From Lingula anatina (Eukaryota > Brachiopoda > Lingulata > Lingulida > Lingulidae): a stretch of DNA of 64,000 nucleotides. Below the pieces are notes generated by a model, which searched no databases, was not told the origin of the DNA, and was given only the letters and a program-made list of their open reading frames with translations. Of this stretch, positions 36,761 through 47,745 are shown in pieces; the stretch's first letter is position 1, and each line of letters starts with the position of its first letter. The position numbers and the translations under genes are program-made. The stretch spans positions 63,718 through 127,717 of the forward strand of contig NW_019775487.1 of assembly GCF_001039355.2 (NCBI RefSeq), given 5' to 3'.

Positions 36761-36761
36761 N
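36761..36761. other. Single-base assembly gap
   Basis: One N at an abrupt change from CpG-rich to AT-rich sequence. The join may hide missing sequence. Confidence 0.9.
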
Positions 36762-37141
36762 AGTCTGTACAACCTTAAGTGCTACCACATCCCTGTTAAA
36801 CCTTTAAATATTATGTTTTTTGCAGAACCCACCTTATGCCATAGTGATTACATGTATCAGTTTATTTTCAGCTACTTTAGATATATATTTAAAAACAAAA
36901 ACAAGCATTCAGGCACAGTCAGCTCACAACTCCTATTCTCCAACTCAGTAGCACAGGTACCCAACATAAACTGATGTCTGGCATAATAGAGCTATTTCAA
37001 ACAATAAAAGTACAAGATGGTTCCTTGAACACACAGCAGTCAACACTAATTGTTCCACGTGAAAAAGTGGCAAGGTAATTGCCTCATCGGGGATTTCAAC
37101 ATCACGGTGTTAACAGATCAAAGTACTCCATCAGTTGTTAA

Positions 37142-37261
37142 GGTGGTGTTCACTCAGATGAAAACTAACTCAATTGAAAGGTTAACAGCTTCATCTCAAA
37201 CAGGAAACTTCATTACTGACATTATTAGAAGAGTACGACACCACAATTAAGAACACCACCC
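37142..37261. mobile_element. Short MITE with GGTGGTGTTC ends
   Basis: About 120 bp between GGTGGTGTTC and GAACACCACCC, with TAA at 37139-37141 and 37262-37264. There is no coding capacity. A plus-strand frame across it (37050-37250) is not a gene. Confidence 0.6.
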
Positions 37262-37599
37262 TAAAGAGTGCCCATGTCTTCCTCATGTGTACTTGATAGC
37301 ATAGCCTGTTTGTTAAATGTTAACATGGGTGAAATTTTCAGGATTATATGTATGCCTGATTACAGGATTTTCAGTCTTCTGTTTTTAGTCCTTTTTTCAA
37401 ATGGTTCTAATGCAGTGATAAATTGCAAGCTGCATTTTCAAGATTTTCAGTATTTGCAACTTGCACTCATGTTTAAATGATGCAGAAGTTGTTTTTTTTT
37501 TTGTGCATTTCTTTGTCTTTTATTTACATTTAATGATGTGCATACTTCTAAATTTTAACAGAAAATAACCACAATTCATATGAGTGTTTTTTTTTTTTT

Positions 37600-38190
37600 T
37601 TTTAATATATATATACTTTTATATCACTGAACAGATGTGGAACATATGACAGCAATGGGATTAAAAGTTGTGGAATTATTAAAGGGGGAGATTAATGGAG
37701 TTAAATGAGTCATATTGTTTCTGAGATGATATAAATAATACCTGAATGGTGTCAGAAATAATTTATCTTACATAATTATCACCATAAGCTGCATAGTTGG
37801 CAGTCATCATTATTTTAATTGTTGCTTTAATTCTCTAATAATGTTTTGCTGCGTTGGACAGAAATGACTACAGCTCTGTAGATATAATAAGGTGGGATAC
37901 TTTTTGGTGAAGACAGATAAAGGGTAAAATACACTCTTATATCACTTAACATCTAGATGTGGAACATGGCAGCAATGGGATTAAAAGTTGTGGAAAGTGG
38001 GGATATGCTTGTTAAGAATTTAGACATTTGTATTCTACAGACAAAAAAATGGTTGCCTTTGTAGAGGATGAACTTAATGGATCTTTTTCAGTGAAATAGA
38101 AAGAGTGAAAACTGATGAATGTAATGTACACCCCTGGGAGGCAGGGTCCTGATGTTTAAAAATTAAATTTTATTTTACAGATCGAAGTTA
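37600..38190 (+). repeat. Diverged direct repeat, first copies
   Basis: The block tgtggaacat-gacagcaatg followed by ggattaaaagttgtgg occurs at about 37630 and again at about 37957. The second is embedded in a longer unit (about 37780-38190) that begins attattttaattgttgc and contains ttttgctg-gttggacag and gatgaacttaatggat. The same longer unit recurs at 39105-39560. No ORF. Confidence 0.7.
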
Positions 38191-38568
38191 AATTTAGATT
38201 CTTGTATGAGAGAGAGAGAGAGAAAGAGATTATGATTTATCTCACTTAGCTAATTGTCTTGCCATTTAATACAGTACTGTTTATATATCTGTAGTTATAG
38301 GAAACTATAAAAATCGATATTGGCTATATGCTGGGTGACTTTTATTCACCAAATAAAAAATTAACTTTTCATAAAATACCGGTAAATTGTTAGAGGGTAG
38401 CATGCATAGAAGGTACCCCCTGATGCAAACCTCTTATACTGAGTAGCATCAGTGGAGGGAGATTTCATTTGGCTCAAATATGCACTCTGAAATGCTTCTT
38501 GATTCTGGGATTTATACTTGTTGACCTATCTCTTTGTCATGGTACATGTAAAATAAAAACAAAACTAA

Positions 38569-38783
38569 GGGCACATTCCCATAGATTTTAGATCGATCTA
38601 TCCTCGTTGGGAATTCTCACTAGATTACTGTCAGATAATCCGGCTTAAATGTTCGTCCTGCCTACTACAAGCTGTAAGGGGGTAATTAACTTTCATGCCC
38701 GCTCAGCTGACAGTTATTTAGAGTGAACCCCTAGGGAGTTAGGTCGATCTGGTTGGATCGATCTAATCTCTAGGAATGGGGTC
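38569..38783. mobile_element. Fold-back MITE, TWA family, type A
   Basis: A 215-bp element flanked by TAA. Ends GGGCACATTCCCATAGA and TCTAGGAATGGGGTC with inverted TAGATCGATC blocks. The core matches the 23.9 and 33.9 kb copies. Confidence 0.85.
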
Positions 38784-39104
38784 TAAGAACCAAATCATTT
38801 AATGTATACTGAACTTTAATAAAGTAACCATTTTACTTAGTAGATGGTATCTTAACTGCTCCTCAGTAATTATGTAATTAGCACCACGCAGGCAAGAGAC
38901 CCCCCTGTTGTTACTCACACAAAGGGTCTTGAACTGGTCTTCTTTCTCACCTGTCTATACTGAAACCCAGGAAAAGTTTGAATGAGTAAGGGAAGATAAT
39001 TATTAAACAACTTAACTGGAACTCAGTCTAGAGATGACCCTTTGCTCCTAAAGAGTGAGGCCATTTTTGCCTGTATAAAAAATGGCAGTTCAGCATTCCT
39101 AACA

Positions 39105-39560
39105 GCACATTATCAATATATCATCATTATTTTAATTGTTGCCACAATTGGCTAAAAATGTTTTGCTGTTTTGGACAGATATGACTACAGCTCCGTAGAC
39201 CTCATAAATAGGAGTACTTTGGTGAAGACAGATAAAAGGAAAAACACACATTTATATCACTTAACAGATGTGGAACATGACAGGAATGGGATTAAAAGTT
39301 GTGGAAAGTGGAGATATCCTTGATAATTAAGAATTTGGACATGCTTCAGAGCATCCTGCCAGGAAAAAAACGAGTGCCTTTGTCCTATAAATCTACTGCC
39401 TCTTAGCAGAAGATGAACTTAATGGATATTTTTTCAATTAGAGGGAATGAGTGCAGGCACATGAATGTGACAGTTAAAGAATGCCTCCGGGAGGCTTATG
39501 GTGACAGGGTCCCAATGTCGTAAAAATTAGTTTATTTTATTGGCAGTTGAGGAAATAAAT
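39105..39560 (+). repeat. Diverged direct repeat, third copy
   Basis: Parallels 37780-38190: catcattattttaattgttg, then ttttgctg-tttggacaga, tgtggaacatgacaggaatg, agaagatgaacttaatggat and cgggaggcttatggtgacag. Just beyond it, 39605-39690 (attaaatgacaagataatta) is an inverted match to 38205-38280 (ctaattgtcttgccatttaa). Confidence 0.7.
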
Positions 39561-39849
39561 GTAAAGAATATGTCCCCAGACTGATTACAGAGACAGTAAA
39601 AGATTGTATTAAATGACAAGATAATTACCAGTAAGCTAAGTGAAATTAGTCACAATCTCTCTTTCCTAGAAACATACTTGAATCTGTATAAGGTGGGGTT
39701 GACTTTGCAGTGATAGGAGTAATGCGGCAGGAATATTGTTTTAGAAAACTATACAACAGTGACACACAAAACGTTGATCTCATGGTACAATACACAGTGA
39801 TATGACATAACTCAGAGAAAACAACCAAGAAAAATATCCCTGGATATAT

Positions 39850-40018
39850 CAGGCCCGTAGCCAGAGGGGGTTCGGGGGGTTCGAAAGAACCACCCCTTTT
39901 GCTGGGAAAAGGTCCACTCCGGTTAAAATTTGATCTAGGTACATGAAGTTTTTATGGGAAAAGGTCCATTTTTTTCAGAAAAAGAACCCCCCTTTTGAAA
40001 TTGCTGGCTACGGGCCTG
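39850..40018 (+). mobile_element. hAT-like MITE, CAGGCCCGTAGCCAG ends, 5-bp TSD
   Basis: A 169-bp element from CAGGCCCGTAGCCAG to CTGGCTACGGGCCTG, perfect 15-bp inverted ends, flanked by TATAT on both sides. A second copy in opposite orientation is at 48423-48592. CAGGCCCGTAGCCAG-type ends are widespread in marine invertebrates; superfamily inferred. Confidence 0.83.
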
Positions 40019-40060
40019 TATATACTGTCAGCTTTTATTCATTGGCGTACCTTACTAGCT

Positions 40061-40307
40061 AGACTGGGTTCAATCAATCTAACAGGATAGATCCATCTCC
40101 AAGGGGTTTCTCGCTAAATTATTTTCAGCGTAAGCAGCTAAGATGACTGGCATACCAACTGAAGCTGTTTAACAATAATTAATTACCCCCTAGCAACTTC
40201 AGTAGGCATGACAGACATCTAAGTTGATTGCAATTTAGAGAGAATCCCCTCTGAGATAGATTGATCCACATTTAGTACAGTAGGGTCCAGGTATGGTATC
40301 CCAGTCT
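40061..40307. mobile_element. Fold-back MITE, type B
   Basis: Ends AGACTGGG and CCCAGTCT with flanking GCT on both sides. Inverted blocks gatagatccatctccaagg and ctctgagatagattgatcc, inner arms aactgaagctgtt and accccctagcaacttcagta. Same subfamily as 20872 and 3851, but the outermost ends differ. Confidence 0.68.
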
Positions 40308-40772
40308 GCTATTATTCTGACCCAACTCTCCTTAAAATGCAGCTGTGTCACTTTATGTTACGCCAATCAGGAGACTTTGTGTGATCTAAGCTTAGAGGAA
40401 TCTCATTGAGAATGTGGTGATAAAGATCATGCTAGTGATAAAAAACAAGGGCATTGTACTTCCACTTACATAAGGACACAACTGTAAAGAGTATAATTTG
40501 TCCCATGGGCATTTGGGAAAAGTGCATGGAAGGTTGACTATCAACAATGAATGATTGCATTAAATGGCAAGGTAAATTACACTAATGAAACTGAATTAAT
40601 CATAGGTGATAACCATGTAAGAGTGAGTCTTCTGTAAACATTTTAGTTAATTGCTATTTTGATGACATTTCAGATGACCATAAATACTTTTGTTGAAATG
40701 TAGTCATGACTTTTTTATCTTCCAATTTCTGTGAATTTTTTAGAATAATCTGGTTGTTTTGCTCCTTTTAGC

Positions 40773-40826
<54 letters not shown>

Positions 40827-42044
40827 CACCCACACACAATTGCATGAGGCACATCTTCCTATGAATTGTGTTAGTTGACCTACTCACATCCTGACACAAT
40901 TGCCTTAGCTGTACCAACCCCTATACACATAAAACACAACGACTATCAAATTGGAGATAGAATCCTAATTATGCAAAAAGAGAATTTTTTAGCCCATTGA
41001 ATATGTTGGAGTGTAAGGAAGTTCTTGTCACATCTTTTTCATAAATTTCAACTTCATAGGCATTAATTAATTTATTCTGTTGTGACTTCAACATTCATCT
41101 TCATGAGTATGATTTTCCAGGCCAGTTGGTATCTTTAAAGAAAATACAAAAAATGTTTAATTTTAGGTGTCTTTATGCCATAATCCAATCCCTTGCATCC
41201 AAATTCATATCAAATTCATATCTGGTATGCAACACATGGCTTAATGTGCTACCTACTATTGGGGTAAGTGCTTCCCCCCCCCCCCTCATTCCCCCCCCCC
41301 ATACCCCCCCCCTTCTATCTCTGAGCACCTTACTTATTATTTGTCATTTTATGTGCAGTAAAAGAAAAGCCATATAGTTTTTCTTACACTTTTATTTCAA
41401 GAAGACACATATCATTTGTTTGACATGCACTTATATCATCAAAAATTAAACATACAGTACTCTCTTACCCTGTACAAATTGAATGCACAAACATATAGGA
41501 AAAATATACATTTGATTGCTGTGTCATAACCAGGTTATATGGTAGACTATATGGTTACTGTCTATTTTCTTTGATGGAAGGACCCAGGAGCTGTTTATGA
41601 TTCTCCTTGCAGTAGATAAAACAAGAAGTTAACAGTTCTGGAGCACATTATTATACTGGTATTACTGGATATTATTATTTCTCCGCAAGGTAGACAACTG
41701 AGAATTTAAGGTGTGCAACAATAACCAAAAGAACTCTGAAAAAGCTTAATACTAATGTGATGCCAAAGTTATGGGTAATTAATTTTGATGTAATTTAATC
41801 TGCATGAAGATATAATTGTCAATTAATAAGGAAATATGGTCTATATTCAGCTGGAATCATTGAATTTTTCCCAGAGGAATATGAAAATAATTCACAAAAC
41901 AAAATGTTTGCTGATTAAAAGGTAAACAAACCAAAGCAATTCTAGCCTGAGAATGAGAGTGACACCTTGGATTGGCTCAGTTAATAGAAATTTCATTAAG
42001 TCCCTGGTGTTAATGGTGGCTGATTGAAGTAATCCCCAGTGGTT
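40308..42044. other. Non-coding, including likely receptor 3' region
   Basis: (TC)n at about 40774-40823 and poly-C runs at about 41275-41312. On the minus strand an AATAAA signal (plus TTTATT at 41391-41396) lies about 650 bases after the receptor stop codon and could end its transcript. A fragment near 40545 (gattgcattaaatggcaagg) matches the repeats at 38.2 and 39.6 kb. Confidence 0.55.
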
Positions 42045-43211
42045 TTAGGTACCTTTTATTGCCACAGCCAGGTTACCTGTAGTTGTCAGGGAAGTCTTCG
42101 GGGTGGGGTTAGGATCAGACTCTGAACTGCACTGCAAATAGCTTCTGGTCTCTAAACTTTGTCTTCCATGATGATTCTGTGCCTTCTTGTCCTTTATTTT
42201 CTTTTTTGTTTTGTTTTGTTTATCTTTCCCAACAGTTTTGAGACAGGTGTTCCGTATTTGCTGATTCATAAGGCCGTAGATAACTGGGTTAAGACAGGTT
42301 CCAATGTGATGGAGGACAGAAACAAAGACGTAGACATCAGCGTCTAAGTTGTTCTTTTTGTCAACTACGCGCACAACACCATATATCAAATATCCTATGA
42401 CAAAGATTAAAAAAGTAACTCCGAACATTTTGGTTATTTGAATTTCACGCCGCACAGATGTTTGCACAAGATGCATGTTCCTCTGTACTCTACGAACATA
42501 TATGAATATTGTTGCAAAACATACTACAACTATTATACTCGGGATAATTATTATAACTGATATTGAGGCAAGAGTTCTTGCTGAATATGCAGAAGAAATG
42601 ACACATCGTAATAACTTTGGCACATACTGCGACATTCGGGCAAAGAAGGAAGGTACTACAGCTAAGAGTGGAATGATTCTTGTCAAAAATAAGACTAATA
42701 CAACATACAATGTTTTTGACATACTTTGGTAGAAATTATTCTTTACTACAACAAGGTAGCGGTGGATGGCTATCAGAGCTGAATGCCAAACAGAACAGCC
42801 ACTGAGAAGAATTGAAAACTCTGGTAACATTTGACACCACAGATCATTAGCCAACCATGACAGTGTGATGTACGTTTGTATCACAAAGACTTGGGTGAAG
42901 ACAATATTCATGACATCATTCATGCACAAGCTCACAATAAACACATTAATAGCATTCCAAAGTTTCCTATGTTTGCAGACGATATAGGTAATCCAGAAGA
43001 TTCCGAGGAGTGCCTCTATTGAGAATGGGATCATGACTGCCACAGCAATGGCTGTCGCTGTCCTGGATGGTAGAACATCACTGGGAGGATATGTGTTGTT
43101 GATATTATTAGCACAGGCTATCAGAGAATTGTCTGAGTATGATAAAGAGTTGTTGCCTGTCGTCTGGATTCCCGTGCAAACTGTTAAGTTATTGTTCAGA
43201 TTAACCTCCAT
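42045..43211 (-). CDS. Rhodopsin-like (class A) G-protein coupled receptor, orphan
   Basis: A complete 388-codon intronless frame. The ATG is the first after an in-frame TAA eight codons upstream. The N-terminus (about 50 residues) carries three N-glycosylation sequons (N8, N20, N38). Seven membrane segments lie at about 52-78, 89-114, 127-150, 167-190, 214-238, 262-283 and 293-313. C126 at the start of helix 3 and C203 in loop 2 can form the usual disulfide. NPVIY (308-312) is the NPxxY motif. The DRY motif is HRY (150-152), helix 4 lacks the usual Trp, and helix 6 has VIGYL where CWxP is expected. The tail is Lys-rich (331-343), then Ser/Thr-rich. It signals presumably at the plasma membrane. 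Overall look is closest to invertebrate orphan receptors of the moody/GPR84/melatonin-like kind; ligand unknown. Confidence 0.93.
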   Translation of the reverse strand: MEVNLNNNLTVCTGIQTTGNNSLSYSDNSLIACANNINNTYPPSDVLPSRTATAIAVAVMIPFSIEALLGIFWITYIVCKHRKLWNAINVFIVSLCMNDVMNIVFTQVFVIQTYITLSWLANDLWCQMLPEFSILLSGCSVWHSALIAIHRYLVVVKNNFYQSMSKTLYVVLVLFLTRIIPLLAVVPSFFARMSQYVPKLLRCVISSAYSARTLASISVIIIIPSIIVVVCFATIFIYVRRVQRNMHLVQTSVRREIQITKMFGVTFLIFVIGYLIYGVVRVVDKKNNLDADVYVFVSVLHHIGTCLNPVIYGLMNQQIRNTCLKTVGKDKQNKTKKKIKDKKAQNHHGRQSLETRSYLQCSSESDPNPTPKTSLTTTGNLAVAIKGT

Positions 43212-43565
43212 TGTATTGTCACAGTTTGTTTTTTAATAATCAATAGTATTCTGTGTGGGGTCTGTCCTTTCTATGGCAGAATGTGTATAGTTTACAGTGC
43301 CAGAATGTGTATGGTTTACAGTGCCAGGTGCCAGATTATGTCGTCATGGAGACAGGAATCACCACTGGAGGCTGCAGGGGGTCTGATGCCTTCTCTGAAA
43401 AGATGTCAAATCAAGCTTGAATTATGATTTTTTTTACAAAACTTCAGTCATTATGATCTGGATGTCTGAGAATGGAGTTACTTTAACCTCCAGTAAAAAA
43501 TTGACTTCATTAAAAAACTCCTGTAATATTTAACCTCCAAAACAGTTTTTACCAGTTGTCTTTAA

Positions 43566-43809
43566 GGGTTCATTCCCTATGAAAATATTGTGCTGCATAG
43601 TTGGATACAACTGCCCAGGGACTCTTGCTGAATGCAATCAGATTAACAGACCTCTTTCTTGAAGTGAGTAGAACACTGAAAATCTGGTGATCGCAAGTAC
43701 ATTGGAAACAGATGGAGGCATGTTAAGCTGTTGATCCGATTGCAATCTGCAACAGTCCCCATGGAGTTGGATCAGTCTGTAGAATGTTAGTTTCATTGGG
43801 AGTGAATTC
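43566..43809. mobile_element. Fold-back MITE, TWA family, type C
   Basis: Left GGGTTCATTCCC after TTTAA, right GGGAGTGAATTC before TTA. Inverted arms ttgctgaatgcaatcagatt and gatccgattgcaatctgcaa, with an inner gatggaggcatgtt. It matches the 33162 copy in layout. It sits about 350 bases upstream of the receptor start. Confidence 0.65.
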
Positions 43810-43811
43810 TT

Positions 43812-45534
43812 ATTTTCTCAGTCAAAAAAAGATTATTCAGAGGGTTTCTGCCTCCTCCACTTTTGGTTTGCTTCCAAAACAAAATTAAATGATGTGATGC
43901 ATGAATACTCAATTTTTTTTCTAACCATCTGTTTTTTAAAGAGAGGAATGTATGTTTAATTTATTGACTGTTTTTTTTTTTTTTTTTTTTTTTAGAAAAT
44001 GGATGTTTGAATATTTCATACCTTTCCTCTAAATTGTAAGATTGCCAGATGCTGCATTATTGTCATATTTGTATGGACTTGTTTGTTCACACATGCTGCT
44101 GCAAAATATCATTTTTTTTTTGTTAGCAACTAGTGCCCAAAAGTGAATTTAATTATACTTTTGTGTTATTTAGGAAAAGCATACACAGTGAAGTTAAGTT
44201 ATTTAGATGCAATGTGATACATGCGTATAAATGTAAAATAAAATGATGTATATATGGCTGACATGATTGATGAAGTTTGTATTCAGCTGCATTTTGTTAA
44301 GTGCTTTGAGTGATTTTCAAATTGGCAATCAGATTCATCTATGTATATGTCTTTTTCAATGGTTTGTTAGAAAACGGCACTTGATCAATTGTTTCATTTC
44401 TTCTGTACTTATTATTTTGATAAAATTTTGGAATATTGGAAAGTAGAATATATGATCTGGAATGCCAACAGAACAACCTGCTATCTTTGAAGAAAAGAAG
44501 GGAATGATTACTGAATAAAACTTTTTAGATGAAAAAAATGTATATGAGTGTAATTTTTTATATAGTTTTAATTATCATTTGATTTCAAGTCAGTATGATT
44601 CTTACAGTTATAAGAAAAATATCTCCCGTAAGAAAAATGCTAAGTTTGTGAGAGTCTCTCTTTGCACTAGCTGGTAATGAAGACAACATTGTTCATTGTA
44701 GCATAATTGTTTTTAATGAAATGGTGTACCACTATGTGAATTTTGGACGATCCCGGATCCAAGCAAACATTGGTTAAAATAGAAATGTTCAACAATGAAC
44801 CTGCAGTAATAATGCTAAGTATATTCGGTTCACATAGCATTTAACAAAATCACTTTATGTAATGCTTCATTGATATGATAGAATAGACAAATTGACCATA
44901 CTATTGAATTCTACAGAAGGTTCAGTGAATTATCAGATTTCTGCTTAAGTCATTCACATAGTGAACTTAAAATTAGTATTGCATGATCAAATTGATTGGA
45001 AAACTGTTTAAAATGTCATCCACCAGATTTTGTTTAATGTCAAAGCAATTTTTCTTACAATGTTGCATTATACATGTATATTTACCAGTAATGTAATCTT
45101 GTAATTTAAGCTATGAATAATTGAAGCAAGAGATTTTACCCATTTACAATGCATATAATCTTACACCAGAAAGTATCAAATGACTAAGAAAATAAATAAA
45201 TATACATTGTTCTACACATTGTACAGATACTAGTACCTGCATGTACATGTATGTCCTCTAGCACATCTGTTTCATAGCTGGTTTTCAAAAATGACCTTTT
45301 AAAAAAATATTGTTTCCCAGCCTCAGAATCCCAGAGGTAAACTGTCACTGTCATCACTAAAAAAGGTCCATGTCTGCTCAAAAAGACCAAAGACAGTGTT
45401 AAAAATTACCATTTATATGAAATCACTGATGATTCTTCTACATGAAACTTTATGTGTCATCATGTCTGTGATCACGCAGTTATGTATATATAGCATCTTT
45501 AATTCATATTTAGACCAGTTACTCATGAACATGG
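43812..45534. other. Non-coding stretch
   Basis: AT-rich with a poly-T run near 43973-43994. A minus-strand frame at 45184-45390 follows an acceptor-like tttttgagcag but has no strong coding signature. Confidence 0.55.
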
Positions 45535-45718
45535 TTTTTTTTTTAACTGGTGAGATGTGCCTCAAGCTTCACATATCACCTGATGCTCAAAAACTACAAA
45601 ACAAGATTCTATAAAACAAGNTTTGTTTGTTTTTTTTTTAACTGGTGAGATGTGCCTCAGGCTTCACATCATGTGATGCTCACTATCTACAAAACAAGAA
45701 TCTACAAAACAAGATGTA
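45535..45718. repeat. ~85-bp duplication flanking a single-N gap
   Basis: The block tttaactggtgagatgtgcc, then tcacat, gatgctca, ctacaaaacaag occurs on both sides of the N at 45621. It may be a true tandem repeat or the overlapping ends of two allelic contigs placed side by side. Confidence 0.8.
45621..45621. other. Single-base assembly gap
   Basis: One N between two near-identical ~85-bp blocks. The join is doubtful. Confidence 0.9.
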
Positions 45719-46272
45719 TTGATTGTTGGTTTGTTACTTCTTAAATAATTGTAAACTTGAAGAACAAATATTTAGGAAAGAGCCTCTTCATGGTAGAACT
45801 CTTTCTTGGTGTGGTGTCGTATTCTAATTCAAAGTCTGATACAAACCACCAACTTGAGTGTGAAACAAGAATTAAACATCGCAATTCCCCATGACTCAAT
45901 CTAAGTATTGATTGCAAATTATGACAACTTCAAAGGATTTTTAATCATTGTTCCATCCAGGTATGCCGCTATAATATCCTGTCATCACACCAGCCCAATA
46001 ATTAGAATGTCGTGAAAAACAAGAAAACTTATAATATTAATACAATGAATTTCAGCAGCTGTTTTGCTGTATATATAGTCATCAGTGCAGATCAGCTGGC
46101 AGTCTTACCTTGATTCTGATAGCCTATGATCTTTACCCAAGTTGTATGCTATTTCCCCCAAGCATAGTCCATCCTCACAGAAATCAATGTTCGTTATGGC
46201 TGGGAAATGACTTCCTATTCTCCTTGTTCATTTTATCCCATAAGCCAATGAAAAGCTGAATCAACTCTACAG

Positions 46273-46409
46273 TAGCACTAGTACATCGTAGAGAGTGTCT
46301 TGTGGGAGATTACTTTTATGAGCCGTGGCAGCCTGCACATATTTGTGGTGTATTTGCCAGTATAAAGTCAGAGTGGATCAGGCTAGGAACACTTTCTGCA
46401 GAAGCGCAG
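46273..46409 (+). CDS. Candidate internal exon, unknown protein
   Basis: 137 bases on the plus strand after ...actctacag and ending at GCGCAG|GTATTG. Open in one frame: two bases then ALVHRRECLVGDYFYEPWQP, AHICGVFASIKSEWIRLGTL, SAEAQ. The mixture of aromatic and charged residues looks protein-like. The acceptor has a weak pyrimidine tract. No partner exon was identified; family unknown. Confidence 0.3.
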
Positions 46410-47187
46410 GTATTGTTAGGAAGTTACACACACACACTGTGCACGTGCTGCAAACAATTTCTACATCGTAGCCTGGCTAAGGCTGACAGAACCAGAACTC
46501 AGATCCATAAATTCCTTTTTAAATATTTACTCAGTTCCTATATCCATTGCTGAAACCACTAGAAATAAGCTGAGAAGGTTTGATTTTTTTGGATTTTTAA
46601 ATAACAGCCAAGATCTGCATGGGAACATTTCTTGTAAGTGGCTACTAAGGAAAAAAGATCCGTACCATGTTTGCGTATGAGTGTGTTCTTGTGTCTTAAT
46701 GTGTATATATCTGCAACAGCATAAGGCATGTGAATTAAAACAAGATGAATGTAATATACACTTTGAGTTATGTAAACCACTCAAGCTAATGTGTATATTA
46801 TTGCATTGTTTTCACAAATCTTATGCTTAAGGGATTTAAAAAAGAAGGAAGACAATTTATAGATAATTTTTCAAATGGTATGATCTTAGATTTCCAAGTT
46901 ATGGCCTTTCCCAAGTGTTAATAAAATAAAAATGTAGGATATTATCAATCAGTGAAAGTAAGCTTAAGTGAGATGTCGCATATTTTCTTAGTTTGTATGA
47001 AACAACTGTAATAGGACTTCTAATTGTTTATAAAACAAAGTCATATTGGATTGACTATGTATGTCAGAATTGCGTATGAAGACAATTGTAGGGTACATAA
47101 ATCTAGTGAATGATTAGACCAGGATAAAACCTGTTGGTACTGATGAAATGAATGAAATTGGCTAGGGAGGGAGGGAGGGAAGGGGTG
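46410..47187. other. Non-coding stretch before the large gap
   Basis: No supported exon. GA-rich sequence begins just before the gap (gggagggagggagggaaggg). Confidence 0.6.
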
Positions 47188-47622
47188 NNNNNNNNNNNNN
47201 NNNNNNNNNNNNNNNNNNNNNNNNNNNNNNNNNNNNNNNNNNNNNNNNNNNNNNNNNNNNNNNNNNNNNNNNNNNNNNNNNNNNNNNNNNNNNNNNNNNN
47301 NNNNNNNNNNNNNNNNNNNNNNNNNNNNNNNNNNNNNNNNNNNNNNNNNNNNNNNNNNNNNNNNNNNNNNNNNNNNNNNNNNNNNNNNNNNNNNNNNNNN
47401 NNNNNNNNNNNNNNNNNNNNNNNNNNNNNNNNNNNNNNNNNNNNNNNNNNNNNNNNNNNNNNNNNNNNNNNNNNNNNNNNNNNNNNNNNNNNNNNNNNNN
47501 NNNNNNNNNNNNNNNNNNNNNNNNNNNNNNNNNNNNNNNNNNNNNNNNNNNNNNNNNNNNNNNNNNNNNNNNNNNNNNNNNNNNNNNNNNNNNNNNNNNN
47601 NNNNNNNNNNNNNNNNNNNNNN
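47188..47622. other. Large assembly gap (435 N)
   Basis: A run of N. Flanking sequence on both sides is purine-rich and repetitive, so the gap is probably filled by minisatellite. Open frames that span it on either strand are artefacts. Confidence 0.98.
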
Positions 47623-47745
47623 ACAGTGGATGAGGTCTGGGAGAGGGGCAGGGGATGAGGTCTGCGAAGGGGAATAGCAGATGAAGTCAGGGAGGGAGCA
47701 GTGACATAGGTCTGGGAGGGGACAGCGGATGAGGCCAGTGATCTT
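47623..47745. repeat. Degenerate ~25-bp G-rich minisatellite
   Basis: About five units of the type cagtggatgaggtctgggag plus gggg. The same motif (ggcagtggatgcatgaggtc) appears directly after the single-N gap at 52943, so this repeat type lies at two of the breaks in the assembly. Confidence 0.8.
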
